A DNA stretch of 64,000 nt from Apostichopus japonicus. Lineage: Eukaryota > Echinodermata > Holothuroidea > Aspidochirotida > Stichopodidae. The first letter of the stretch is position 1, and the number at the start of each line of letters is the position of its first letter. The stretch spans positions 16,196,013 through 16,260,012 of the forward strand of contig NC_092577.1 of the NCBI RefSeq assembly GCF_037975245.1. The letters run 5' to 3'. Positions 48,127 through 58,549 of the stretch are shown here, one piece after another. The position numbers were made by a program, and so were the translations under genes. Under the pieces are notes generated by a model, which was not told where the DNA came from, ran no database searches, and worked only from the letters and a program-made list of their open reading frames with translations.

Positions 48127-49329
48127 GTGAGAGCTGATTAAGGATATGTGTTATGACAGATATTAAGACCGCACAGTAAATGTAATGGAGGCTCTGGCTC
48201 TGATACTGACATAAATGAATTTTCAATGCTTTCTGATTGTATAGGTTCACACCAGTTTATTCTGTTCAATAAACCCCACCAGAGTTATATGTGCGGATAT
48301 TGCAGTCTTCCTGTGTGCTTTTGGGAAGTTAGCCATTGCAGGCCACCGGCGAACACCCAAAGTCTTCCCTCACCCCAATTCTCCATCTGGGTATATTGCA
48401 TTGACAATGACTGCATAACTTCTGGATATGTTATAGACCTGTGGGATAAAAGTATCAGTGGCAGGCTTTCATTTAAATATAGGTCTGAAATTACACAAAC
48501 TTTAATGTAAACAGTATGAGTATTTGTTTTAAACAGTACAAACCAATCAAATCAATGCTTGGGGATTGAAAACAACAATGGTTTGACAATTTAGATACAT
48601 ATTGTGATAACAGTCAGTAGAATTAACAAACTAAATGACTGAAAGCCAAACTTTGACAGTAATTTCTGAATTAGGAAAGGAAATGATGACAGCACAACAC
48701 CAAAAAAAGGTTGAGCAAACATTTCAAAAATTGTGGCAGGAAGAACTTTATGATCACTGCATTATTGATGCAAACTAAAGTGTCACAGACACTTCACAGT
48801 GGCTCCATTTAATAGCAGCCATTTTATGCTGGAGAGGAAGTTGTGCCCATTTGGTGTCTTGATCAACTGACAAAAACATGTAGTATTAATCCACCTTGAT
48901 TCAAGATAGGCAAAGTTTCCCATACATGTAAAAGGCCTCAATATACTGATGAATGTTGTTGGCAATATACCATGGGACAGTGATTCCCGCTACTGTACAT
49001 ACTTGCATCTATTTTTTCTCATTAAAGGGTGTTTCCAATTTTTTCGCGATCAGGCCTAATTGCTGGGTTTCAAACTGGGTAAGATAATACTTTCACAACA
49101 CAACCACATGTTGTGAACCCTGATCATGTCCAGGGTTGGTGACGCACGACAGCTACAGGGAATAGTTAGAGTAACACATAGCTGGTGACACTCCCAATTC
49201 TGCATGTATTTCACTTAGTGGGTTTAAATTCGTTGACCCGACCCGACAGGGGTCTACGTTTCCTCAATAATAACAAGCACAGACACTATTCACCCACCAA
49301 TTACCTATGTGTTTACTATCAATTTGCAG

Positions 49330-49483
49330 ATTGAAAATAGTGTAAAGGAGGAGGAGTTGAAGGAGACTATTGATGTCATTGGTGACTGGGCTGCCAGGAT
49401 GGATGTACAAACATTTATGGATTGAAGATGGCAAACAAGGATAAAATTTTATGCACTCTTTTAAAACAACATATATACTGCAG
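49330..49483 (+). pseudogene. HECT-like gene, middle exon
   Basis: Acceptor tatcaatttgcag, donor tactgcag/gtatga. Reads IENSVKEEELKETIDVIGDW and, after a one-base shift, KMANKDKILCTLLKQHIYC. Its start phase fits the preceding exon exactly, and its end phase fits the next one if the indel is allowed for. Confidence 0.6.
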
Positions 49484-50630
49484 GTATGACATTATGCCCA
49501 ATCTGTCATGCTTTGTGCAAATGCATACCTGTTTAGAAAGAAAACATATTTAGTAGGTACATCGGCATAATAAATTCGTCAAATTTGTACAGTTTACTAT
49601 ATTTGATATTGATGCTCAGTAATGGTCATCTCAAAAGTGCCCTATTTGTCTCATCTGAACTATGTTCAGAGAGAGACTCTGTGGTCAATATGGCATGTGA
49701 CAGTTACAGGCATGTAGCAAGAGATTTGTCTTCAGGTCTGAGGGGAGGTGGTTGACCTTTGGGGGAAAAATGAAATTCAAATGCAGCTAGATTCAAATGG
49801 TGCAATGTTTGTGAAAAAAACAGCAGTCAAATTTACACTGAACATTCACAAAGTTTGTTTGTTCTTTTTTTGTGCCATGGCTACGACACTGGTCGTTTGT
49901 CTGACTGTCCACCCATTCTGTCTGTATAAACAGTAATGATGAAAATAGCCAAAAACATTCTTACCACAGTTTATGATACAATTTTGTGAGTCTTTCATAA
50001 TTGGACTTGTGTAGTGCCCCTTCTTTATGTTCCGGGTTTTGAGGTGAACAGTCTAACATCATGTATAGGTCATATGAAGAAGAAGGTGCCATGTTTACAT
50101 ACTAAAGGTAACATGTTTAACTTTATAGATTTTCACCGCACACAGTGATCAGTGGTCATCCAATGTCCATTTGGTACCAATTAGTGAAAATGTCCAAAAG
50201 GCTCCATCTCATACAGTTTTGGAAGTGCAATCCCTATAGAGTCTGTCATTATTAGACTTGTCAGTAATTGTCCACTGGTATTTTCTATTTGAAATTAAAG
50301 TAAGTGCCTGACTACACCACGGCTGCCAGTACAACTGCATACCATCCATACCATCACATGCTTCCCAATTAGTACCTGGCTATGAGGCCAGTGCCTTAAA
50401 GATAGCCGGTTAAATGATATATTAATTGATGGAAGTGTTGAAAAATATAATGCCATGAGAATGTTATAGCAAAAGAAATTGTAACTATTTTTGGGCCTTC
50501 ATTTTCTTGGGATGCACCTCATGATTTGTGACTAATTGATGTAGAATGAACATTTGTATGAGATTGATGTTATGCATTCTTTAGCCTCATCTAGCCTTAA
50601 CCTTTCTGTAATTCTTTCTCACATGTAAAG

Positions 50631-50861
50631 GTGCAAGGCCGAGATCGATGAATTTAAAGGTCTCAACAGTGTTGGTGGTTTTTGTGATCTTGTGCAAGAG
50701 GATCCCATACCATTTCGAAGCCTTTTGGTAAAGACAGAGGATGCCTTAACCTTCTCCGATGTGAAAAAGTGATTCCACATGCGGTTTTCTACAAGTTACC
50801 CCATTGCTGTCCAAGAAGAGGACAGTCTACTGTTGGGAACAGTGTCTACGTAAAGCATCAA
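50631..50861 (+). pseudogene. HECT-like gene, penultimate exon
   Basis: Reads KAEIDEFKGLNSVGGF and EDPIPFRSLLVKTEDALTF, matching the E-I-x-x-F-x-x-GL ... P-x-x-F-x-x-LF pattern of G2E3-like HECT proteins. A TGA follows DVKK, and the last 60 bp need a frame change. The donor is catcaa/gtaagt. Confidence 0.65.
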
Positions 50862-51079
50862 GTAAGTGTTTTTGGCTGCTTGTGTGTCACTAGTGTGTTA
50901 TCAATGTTTTTGACAACAATCAGTACTTTAATTCAGTTTCAAGCAATGCAGTGATCAGCCAAACTACTCTAATTATGTACTCTCTGGAGCACTAGTCTTT
51001 AGTTTATTGAACAAAGTAATTGGGCAAATACGACTTATCATGCTTTCATGCTTTCTTCACGACTTATCATGCTTTCTTT

Positions 51080-51370
51080 TATTTATTAGTTGCTGAAGGC
51101 AAAGTGAAGCTATGTAGTCATGTGTATGTGTGATGCCTGAGTTAGTGACAACAATGCAAGGTCCCACAATTTTCATAAATGGTTGGTAAATGACACATAG
51201 TGAGTAGACATCCCCTATTGTTTTGGGTACCAATCTCATTAATATTCATGAGTGGGCATAGCTTGTGAGTGATGTGAAATGTCAGTAACTAAGCAACCAT
51301 GAGGTTGCATTGGCAGTAAGTGGAGAACATGGGTATGTAGTGGCATAATGCATCTCCTCATTAATAATTA
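51080..51370. repeat. Hairpin-family fragment
   Basis: Contains 'ttgctgaaggcaaagtgaagctatgtagtcatgtgt', 'agtgagtagacatcccctattg' and 'attaatattcatgagtgggc', words of the dispersed family. It sits in the intron between 50861 and 52087. Confidence 0.6.
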
Positions 51371-52086
51371 TACTTGTAACAACCATGTTAACTTCGAAGC
51401 ACGGCTGATGGGAAGATTCATTCATATCGGTTTGCATGTTTTACATTGGTGATCAGAGGTCTGTTGTAGACCAAGTGTGACAGGAAAACTTGGCTTCAGT
51501 TATTCTACTACCTTATATTTAGTTCATTGTGGAAATCCAAACTCCACACCGATTTTCAATCGATACGTTTATCAAAATACGTGGGAACTGCGGGAATGAG
51601 TCCAAAATAAATATACCTTTAAAATCCCTGTAACAAATGAATTAAGACCTGGATCTGAATAAAAACTTTGCCAAAGATATGAAAGAAGAATTTTATTAAT
51701 TTCTTTTGTGAATACTACCTTCTGTCTTTGTTATATCAAGGTATAAAAAAATCTGCATTTACTGTGTAGAGAATATGAGCAGTTTTGAGATATCCTCTTT
51801 TCATCTGTGCCAGTTTAAAAGCAATCTGCTGTTTTTAGGTTTTCAAGTTCAAATGACTTTTTATTTGTACTTTGGAAGCACATAGTGAAGCTAACAGGCT
51901 TTCCACCCATACTTTTGTTTGATCAACTTGCACACTGTTTTTTAACTTTTATTCCACCCTCTGGCGAAGTGGCCCATATCTACCATGGTTAATATAAATC
52001 TATCATTCATCGAAAGCTATGATGGTACTTGATATTAAGCTGTATATTATGTCTGAAATTTATTTTTTTTAGGTTTTTTTTTTAAG

Positions 52087-52376
52087 ATGATGAATGCAGC
52101 CAAGTAATACATACTGAGGATGGGCACACTGAGAGGGTTGAATTTGGCCTGCATCACATCAGATTTTGTACTGGTGCTGACGCAATACCCCCTTTGGGGT
52201 TTGACAAACTGATTGATGTGGATTTCTTTAGCATCACCCCCGGGACCAAGCCATTACCTACAGCATCCTCATGTGGATTGGAGTTACACCTTCCACGTGG
52301 TATGGAAGATGTGAATGCCTTCAGCAAAATGATGGTAGAGGCCATCCTATGTTCTCCTGGCTTTGGCAAGATATAG
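52087..52376 (+). CDS. HECT domain, C-terminal exon with catalytic Cys
   Basis: After the pyrimidine-rich acceptor ttttttttaag, 96 codons are open to TAG at 52374-52376. The product includes IRFCTGADAIPPLGF, then TASSCGLELHLPRGMED and ends VEAILCSPGFGKI. TG-x-x-x-IPP-x-GF and A-S-x-C-x-L-x-L-P are the conserved end of HECT domains, and the ubiquitin-accepting Cys is kept. This is the best preserved exon of the gene. Confidence 0.85.
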
Positions 52377-52894
52377 ATTGTTACATCCCATCATTACAGA
52401 GCTGCCAACCAGTTTAAAGATTCCATATTCCATACAAGAACTATGTATGCACATACACAAATTCATAGTCTCCAGATCCATCCGCAGACATCCCCCTCCC
52501 CTTTGGAGAAAAACAGCTTTTTAGGGCTTGAGATGCGAAATGGTGAAATGTTTGTGGCTCAAACATAATAAAATTTATATTGATATTTTTGCTTCCTTGC
52601 TGTAGTCAGACTTTTCTCATTTTGTAAGAGCAATGTGTTTGATATTACTCATGGTGTTTGATATTACTCATGCACAGTAGCTTGCCTTGAAATTTTCAAA
52701 GAATTGACAAGTATCAGTATAACAGGTGAAGTCAGTGTGCAATGATGGATGTTTCACCAAAAAAACTCTCCAAAGTCAGATTATGTTGAACAAGGAAGGC
52801 GATGACTCAGTCAATGTTATTGGTCACAAATTGTTGTGTTCGACAACAAAACCATGGTATGATAGAAATTATAGAACAAGACACAAATGTGTGT

Positions 52895-53735
52895 CGTGAT
52901 TCCTTGCCATAAATTGTACAAATAAAATCAATGTGGAAGGAATGAAGGGGAAACCCATTTCCTTTGATGCCTCTCCCAGGGCACAGATCAATCAAAACTT
53001 TTGTCTGTGACCAGAAACACCATTGTGTGACAGTTTTATCCCTGTCTTGACAGTCTAGGGATTATCTGAACACCAGCTAAGTAGCTAGTTTATTTACTCA
53101 ACAAACAGGATAATTAGGCAATAACAGGATTATCACCTTACAGACAAGCTAAAAAACCACAAACATAAACATCTCTTCATTCCACTCATGATAGCATTAC
53201 CCAGGGCCCAAGCTAATTGGTGTATATTGGGTTTGAATTAGGCATTGACATATTGACAGTCTTGGAAGATATATACGATGAGAATATTCAGGTTTTCTTG
53301 TACCACATTATGGGCAACATACAGATGAAATGTGATCTCTGTAAACATTTGCATTATTGCATTATTGATATTACAAGGAATTCACACTTTGACCTCTGTT
53401 GACCTCAAATGACCTTGGAACAGCACCATAATCAATAGGGTTCTTTTACCCCATATGGGCAACCTACAAGTCAAAAAGGATCTCTGTAGACACTTGTGTT
53501 CTCCAGTTATTACGATTACAAGGTTTTCGCTTTTTGACCTCTGTTGACCTCAAATAACCTTGAAAGCGCACCAAAAACAATAGAGTTCTTGTACTCAATG
53601 TTACATGAAAGCTACATGCCAAGTAAGACATTTGTGAAGGTTGGCTTTCTTGAGATTACGAGCAGGCGATTACGAGCAGGCGTCACATCCACACACACAT
53701 ACGCTGCGTGACCGCATAGATTCCTTTGGCAAGGA
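52895..53735 (-). repeat. Hairpin-family copy between the two convergent genes
   Basis: In complement it matches 37552-39335, from the (GT)n/'tctatgcggtcac' end near 53735 to 'gattccttgcc' near 52900, but lacks the nested 875-bp element. It contains 'gacctctgttgacctcaaa' units. It fills most of the 1.4 kb between the 3' ends of the HECT-like and integrase-like genes. Confidence 0.75.
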
Positions 53736-55242
53736 GTAAAAGATGACAACTTTACAAAATGAAAAATTATAGAAAAAGTTGACAACTTTCTAAAAATTTA
53801 CTCCAAATACATAATGATGGGAGGGTTCTGATATAACCAAAGTTGACCAATATATGCCCTTATTGTTTAAAACACCATGCAAGAAGGTTTTGGCTGCCAA
53901 AAAGTAGCTGATTTGATCTTGTTCAGCATGCAATTCTGAAACGTCCATGTTAAATTCTCGCTTGAATGCTGCTTGTTGGTCCAACGTCAACCGGATGCCA
54001 TCAGGCACACAGACAGCTGCATTTCATCTTGTAAACAACAGATAACATCAGAGAGAGACGAGTTTATTTATTTTTTCATATTAAGGGTGCCCCAGTGATT
54101 GCTTCCAGTTGTATTAGAGATACCAATTGATACATTCAAATGCTCGATTTTGAGGTTCATATCTATTAGTCCTGTCAGGATTATTATCAGTCAAATGCAT
54201 CAATTGTTAATAAGATCTGACTGGGTGTGGTTCTTGTCATATAACTCACTAAGTCCTGTAGTCAATTTCCACAATTCATTTATTAATAACACTTACTGAC
54301 ATCTGCATGCATATCTTGTTTTAATATGAGTAAAGAGACCATGGTGCTGCCTCTGAAACCTTACTGATAGATATATGATAAACTAACATATATACCTCAC
54401 TGATGAAATCCACATGATGTCCTCCATCTATTGCTGTGTGGTACAGTTCCAATCTTGTGGTGGATATAGCTTCTTTGGAATGTCTTCAAATGATTGTTTA
54501 TGATGGGAAGAAATACCATATGCAGAGCAGCAATGTCAACTTCATTTGCAATGTCTAGCTGAGCATCATCTTCAATCTTCCGAAGAGCGTGTGGTACGTA
54601 CTTGTACAACCCTGTATAAAAAAAACACAAATTACGGGTAAGTTGGGGGCAAGATATGGTCCGAGCTTGTCAATTAAGCTTAGGAAGATACTACGGCTGC
54701 TCATATGGCATTCTCGATTTCGAACGTAGCTTCTCCACATAGAATGTGACTTTCTCATGTGAGTCCAATTGTTTCATGTCCAAGGTTATATGGGAAGTAG
54801 ATGTCAAACACAACAACTGTTTTCATGACATATTTAAAGAACACTGACCTCCAAACTATAGCACTCTCATAATTTGCATGTTGCTTTGCCAAATTTTAAA
54901 TGAAACCTATTTTCGCTTTAGTTCCAATGTCATTTAAGGTCAAAACAGGCCAAGCAAGGGAGTTCTGGTGAGATTATGATTATAAAGATTGTTGGATATT
55001 CTGCATAAAGATGTAAGCTGTGATATGATAATTCAGTTAAGTAATCAATTAGCAATTAACTAGCCAAAAAATTACATAATAAAGGTAAATAGCAATTGGT
55101 ACATTAATCAAAACAATTAAACAGTTAATATGTTGAATTGTGATGGTGAGTCACTTCATAGGCCTGCAGATTAGTATCATTTTCATTATAATAGATGATA
55201 TTAAATTTAGGTCAAACATGACATTATTACAACAATACTTAC

Positions 55243-55509
55243 TGTGAAAACATCTCTCCATAAGCGTTCAATCCGTTGATTGTGCACACTGCGACCAGTA
55301 ATAAATGGCCTTGTATCTGGCCCACGAAGGGTTTGGTTCATCATGAAAGAACATACAAGTACATTTTCACCTCCTTTGTCGGACCTCACTTTCTCTGGGA
55401 GTCCATAGTCTAGTACCCCTTTTTGGAATGATGAAAGCATGGTTTCTGCTTTGTTATCAGATGAGCAATGCTGTAGCCATCTATACCACCATGGATGACA
55501 AACCGCCAC
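55243..55509 (-). pseudogene. Integrase catalytic exon
   Basis: Acceptor ttttgttttcaag, donor gtaagt. Opens with WRFVIHGGIDGYS; the next expected residues are deleted and the frame shifts. It then reads HCSSDNKAETMLSSFQKG, YGLPEKVRSDKGGENV and SVHNQRIERLWRDVF. The second Asp and the Glu of the DDE triad are intact. Confidence 0.85.
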
Positions 55510-58076
55510 CTTGAAAACAAAAGGAAACAAATGTTTCTTACAATACACAGCAAATATAGAGATGGATTGTGGTTAGGTAGCCAGCGTCTTTCGGAAATAT
55601 CACCACATGTCGCACAAGAGAAACGAGCCTTTCATAAGAATTCTCGTCATAAAGTTACTGCTAGTTGTTTAAATTTAAGACAGTACATTACACATGAACT
55701 ATTTTCAAATGGAATGATTCACATGGGTAAAAAGTCTTTTAAAAAAAAAGTTGACGTGAAACATATTCCTTTCAAGTGACTGAAACTTTCCAGCAATAAA
55801 ATTGAGCAAAATGTTAACCACATTTCACTGTAATCCAAACAACTACAGTGTATATTGCCCTGGTCATAACCAGGAATGGCATTTTTGTTTAAATTCATTA
55901 CAAATTATGTATGTATGTGTTTTACCCTATGTATAGTACCATATCTCAGATACTATTGATAAGGGGACAGGTAGCTAATATCGTAACTTGCAGGAATAAG
56001 AGTGAACAATGGAACAGTGGAAATCAATATACCTGATCAATTTATGATTGCCATCTATGTGCCAAACAGAATTTGGTCCATGAACCTGATATACTCTTCT
56101 GTGTAGTGTGGCTGCCTTTTTCCTTTCCACCCCTGTGAGAAACAATGTATTAAAAAGAAGAAAGGGATTTACTATTCATTGTCTCCAAAACCAATGCTAC
56201 TGTGGAATGTTTTTTTTTTCTTCAATTATATCATCCAAATCAATATTAAATATTGTACTGAACAATTGAGATGCCTATTGATGAGAAAATTTGTTACAAA
56301 TAAAGGTCATATAAGTGTGTGAATTTCCGATGTACTTCTTGGTATAGAGCAAATCCAACTTAGAAGGCCTCAACTGCATATAACATATGTAATTTTTTAA
56401 TTTAATGTCAGCACCAATGTCGTGCACAGCGTTCCATAGAATTTCCCCAGTGGTTGGTTCAAAAGTATGCCAACAGTAGTGGGCACTGTAACAATTGATG
56501 CAGTACCATAATCTGACTCATCTTTGTTTGGTAATCCATGATGAATATATGATTTAGCAGCTTCTCATCCAATTTACATCTTTGTTATCCACTCATCTAG
56601 CTTTAGGTTGGCTGGAGACTCTCCTGAGTTTATTAACATTTGATCCACTCACTTCTTTTGGGGCATAATTCGAACAGAGACCATCAATCATGCGAATCAA
56701 GTAAATGACAAATTAAATTCTCACCCACTGGATCAACCCTTCGAAGAGAGTGACGCAATCTCTGACGTTGAACTTTTATTCCTCTTGAGGCCAAAAGTCC
56801 ATGGACCATCTTTTCTTCATAGTTTGGTGCAGCAGTCACCATCTCATCTAGTTGTGCATCTATAAATACCGGAAAAAATGGATTAATTGGATTTTGGGGT
56901 CAGGGAGCTGATCAGGGGGCATATAGTAATCTTGACCAAGAACAAGAAATGTACACCATTATTAGTCTGTCTTGGTCATTCTGAGTCATGTGTGGCTTTG
57001 CTCTGATACACACCCTGATACACTGCCACTGGCATACCTTGTTGTGATGTCATGATATAAAGCAATATCAGAAATTATAGGATGAAAAAATACTAAAAAT
57101 AATCTGACAAGAAAAAAGCACGAGAAACGTCTCGGTAGCTGCGCGCAAATTTGACTGCAATTGACTAATCCAAATGAACTTCAAAATATTTCCCACTAAA
57201 TGTTGACTATATATCCCAACTTTCAACTCCATAGCATCTATGGTTCGAATTATATGAACATTTTTGGCGTATGTGATGAGCGTGATGAACGGACGGAGAG
57301 ACATGATGACTTGTTCAGCTGCTCACCCGCAGCTTAAAACGTCCACCGTACACCTAGGCTACATTTTAAGATATAGGCCTACCTTTCTACAGCATTGACT
57401 AGTGCCTATATGTAAGTTAACTTAGGTCAACAGAATTGTTTGGTCCTAACCTAGTCCATGAGCAGGACCTAGTAATTACAGTACGTTACACAAACCTAGG
57501 TCCTTGAAACGTGTACACAAAATATGGCCTCAAATAAGAGACCGACCAAGAATGTAATATAATTGTATATAGGCCTAACTGATATACCTTTACACACAAA
57601 TACAATTTAAAACATCTGTCTTTTTCTTGGCTACTGATTATTTACAATCTTGAGATGTTGACGATTTTGATAACTTGTGTCGCCGTGACCAAACTCAATG
57701 TGAAAATGGCTACATACTTGCAACCTTAGGCCTAGGCGCCTAGGAGTTAACGTTGCCCTAATTTTCTCCCAATTTATGCTAGGCCTATGTGGTATGAAAT
57801 ATGTTTATCTCACAAGTCACAAGTGTATTGTGTGATGAAGCATAAAGGGAGTGAATTTCAAGAGTAAATATATGAATATTTGGGCACATGCGAGATCGCA
57901 GTGCAATCTGCAATAAGCACAGCTTATCGAGGGTAAATTTCGTGTACGTTTCAAGGACCTGCAGTATTGAACATCCCAGATTCTCGACCTACATGTAGGG
58001 GCCTTGCCGCCTAGTAGTATATCTATGGGCCTACATGTAGTATATCTATGGGCCTAGGCCTAATCCTAGCCCTTAC

Positions 58077-58227
58077 CGTTAACTTGGTGATATAAATCCT
58101 TATTCCTAAGGTTGTATCACTTCCGCAGATTCTTCACAGCCTTCTCTGAGACACCCATGATCTCTGCTATTATTCTGGTCGTATAACCAAGGTCAACCAA
58201 ATGTGGTAACTGATCCCTCTCCGTCAT
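58077..58227 (-). pseudogene. Exon 1 of the integrase gene: helix-turn-helix
   Basis: ATG at 58227 gives MTERDQLPHLVDLGYTTRII followed by AEIMGVSEKAVKNLRK, a classic helix-turn-helix (G-Y-T-x-x-x-I-A-x-x-x-G-V-S-x-x-A-V). A TGA then interrupts before YNLRNKDLYHQVN and the donor aacg/gtaagg. The exon ends one base into a codon, as exon 2 requires. Confidence 0.8.
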
Positions 58228-58432
58228 TTTTAATTTTCTAACTTTAGTTTCGGCATAAACCTCGACAAAATACATGTAGCCTATTTATGTTGTGTATACC
58301 AGTTGCGCGAGATATGACGACGCCGATTCGCGCTTTTTTGTGTGTAGCAGTAGCATAATGTTATGTGTGCGTACGTGTACATTGCACATTCAATTATTGA
58401 ATAGCAGCACAGTTTAACAAAATAGATCGAGT

Positions 58433-58481
58433 CAAGAAACTCGATCGAGGCATCAAACTCGATCCCTTTTGGCGTTTCATA
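58433..58481 (-). repeat. Right terminal and subterminal inverted repeat
   Basis: In complement this starts TATGAAACGCCAAAAGGG and runs directly into the 30-bp block shared with the left end. Further inside, a GACTCGATC echo and then 'tgctattcaataa' parallel 'cgctattccgaaa' of the left end. The integrase start codon lies 206 bp inside. Confidence 0.8.
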
Positions 58482-58549
58482 GTAATGAGGGTCAGGTGCA
58501 ATCATATTAATCATTGAAAAAGAAAGCAACGTATTTAATATAATTTTAC

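Larger units (their letters stand above)
36562..52376 (+). pseudogene. HECT E3 ubiquitin-ligase-like gene, multi-exon, decayed
   Basis: Exon blocks on the plus strand read in order as a G2E3-like HECT protein. Blocks: possible first exon 36562-36637 (MEAILTRLGYDHRQIQKRRG; its phase does not match the next block, so uncertain), zinc-finger exon 37313-37428, cassette exons 40665-42204, UIM exon 45508-45609, HECT exons 46439-46662, 47675-48126, 49330-49483, 50631-50861 and 52087-52376. Internal borders from 37428 to 46662 keep one phase (codon split after two bases). HECT enzymes take ubiquitin on a Cys and pass it to substrate. Lesions: in-frame TAG in the zinc-finger exon, single-base shifts in several exons, TAA and a shift in the first HECT exon, a retroposed insertion in the second, and stops in 50631-50861. 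Introns hold most repeats of this region. It lies inside the giant element, facing the integrase gene. Confidence 0.75.
53790..58227 (-). pseudogene. Helix-turn-helix / DDE integrase gene of the giant element, multi-exon
   Basis: Six minus-strand exons: 58077-58227 (helix-turn-helix), 56725-56859, 56033-56132, 55243-55509, 54401-54611 and 53790-54016. The first four join with exactly compatible phases. Motifs: LLASRGIKVQRQRLRHSLRR and RVDP, SVWHIDGNHKLI (first Asp), WRFVIHGGIDGYS, YGLPEKVRSDKGGENV (second Asp) and SVHNQRIERLWRDVF (Glu). These form a DDE triad in the integrase-core family found in many animal genomes. Exon 5 (LDIANEVDIAALHMVF, LPIINNHLKTFQRSY) is its usual C-terminal region. 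Lesions: TGA at codon 37 and a small deletion with frameshift after GGIDGYS. It would cut and join the element ends; its start is 206 bp from the right inverted repeat. Confidence 0.8.
36299..58481. mobile_element. Giant (22.2 kb) terminal-inverted-repeat element with HECT and integrase genes
   Basis: The first bases TATGGAACGCCAAAGGG and the complement of the last bases TATGAAACGCCAAAAGGG are inverted repeats (16 of 18 aligned). A second, 30-bp block just inside matches at 29 of 30 positions in inverted orientation. The flanks carry a direct duplication GTAATG (36293-36298 and 58482-58487). Between the ends are two convergent multi-exon genes: a HECT E3-like gene on the plus strand near the left end, and a helix-turn-helix/DDE-integrase gene on the minus strand near the right end. 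A 6-bp duplication agrees with retroviral-type integrases, such as those of Polintons. Both genes have inactivating lesions, and the introns are filled by younger repeats, so this is an old, dead copy. Such a combination (integrase plus ubiquitin ligase) is not one I recognise as a named superfamily. Confidence 0.75.
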
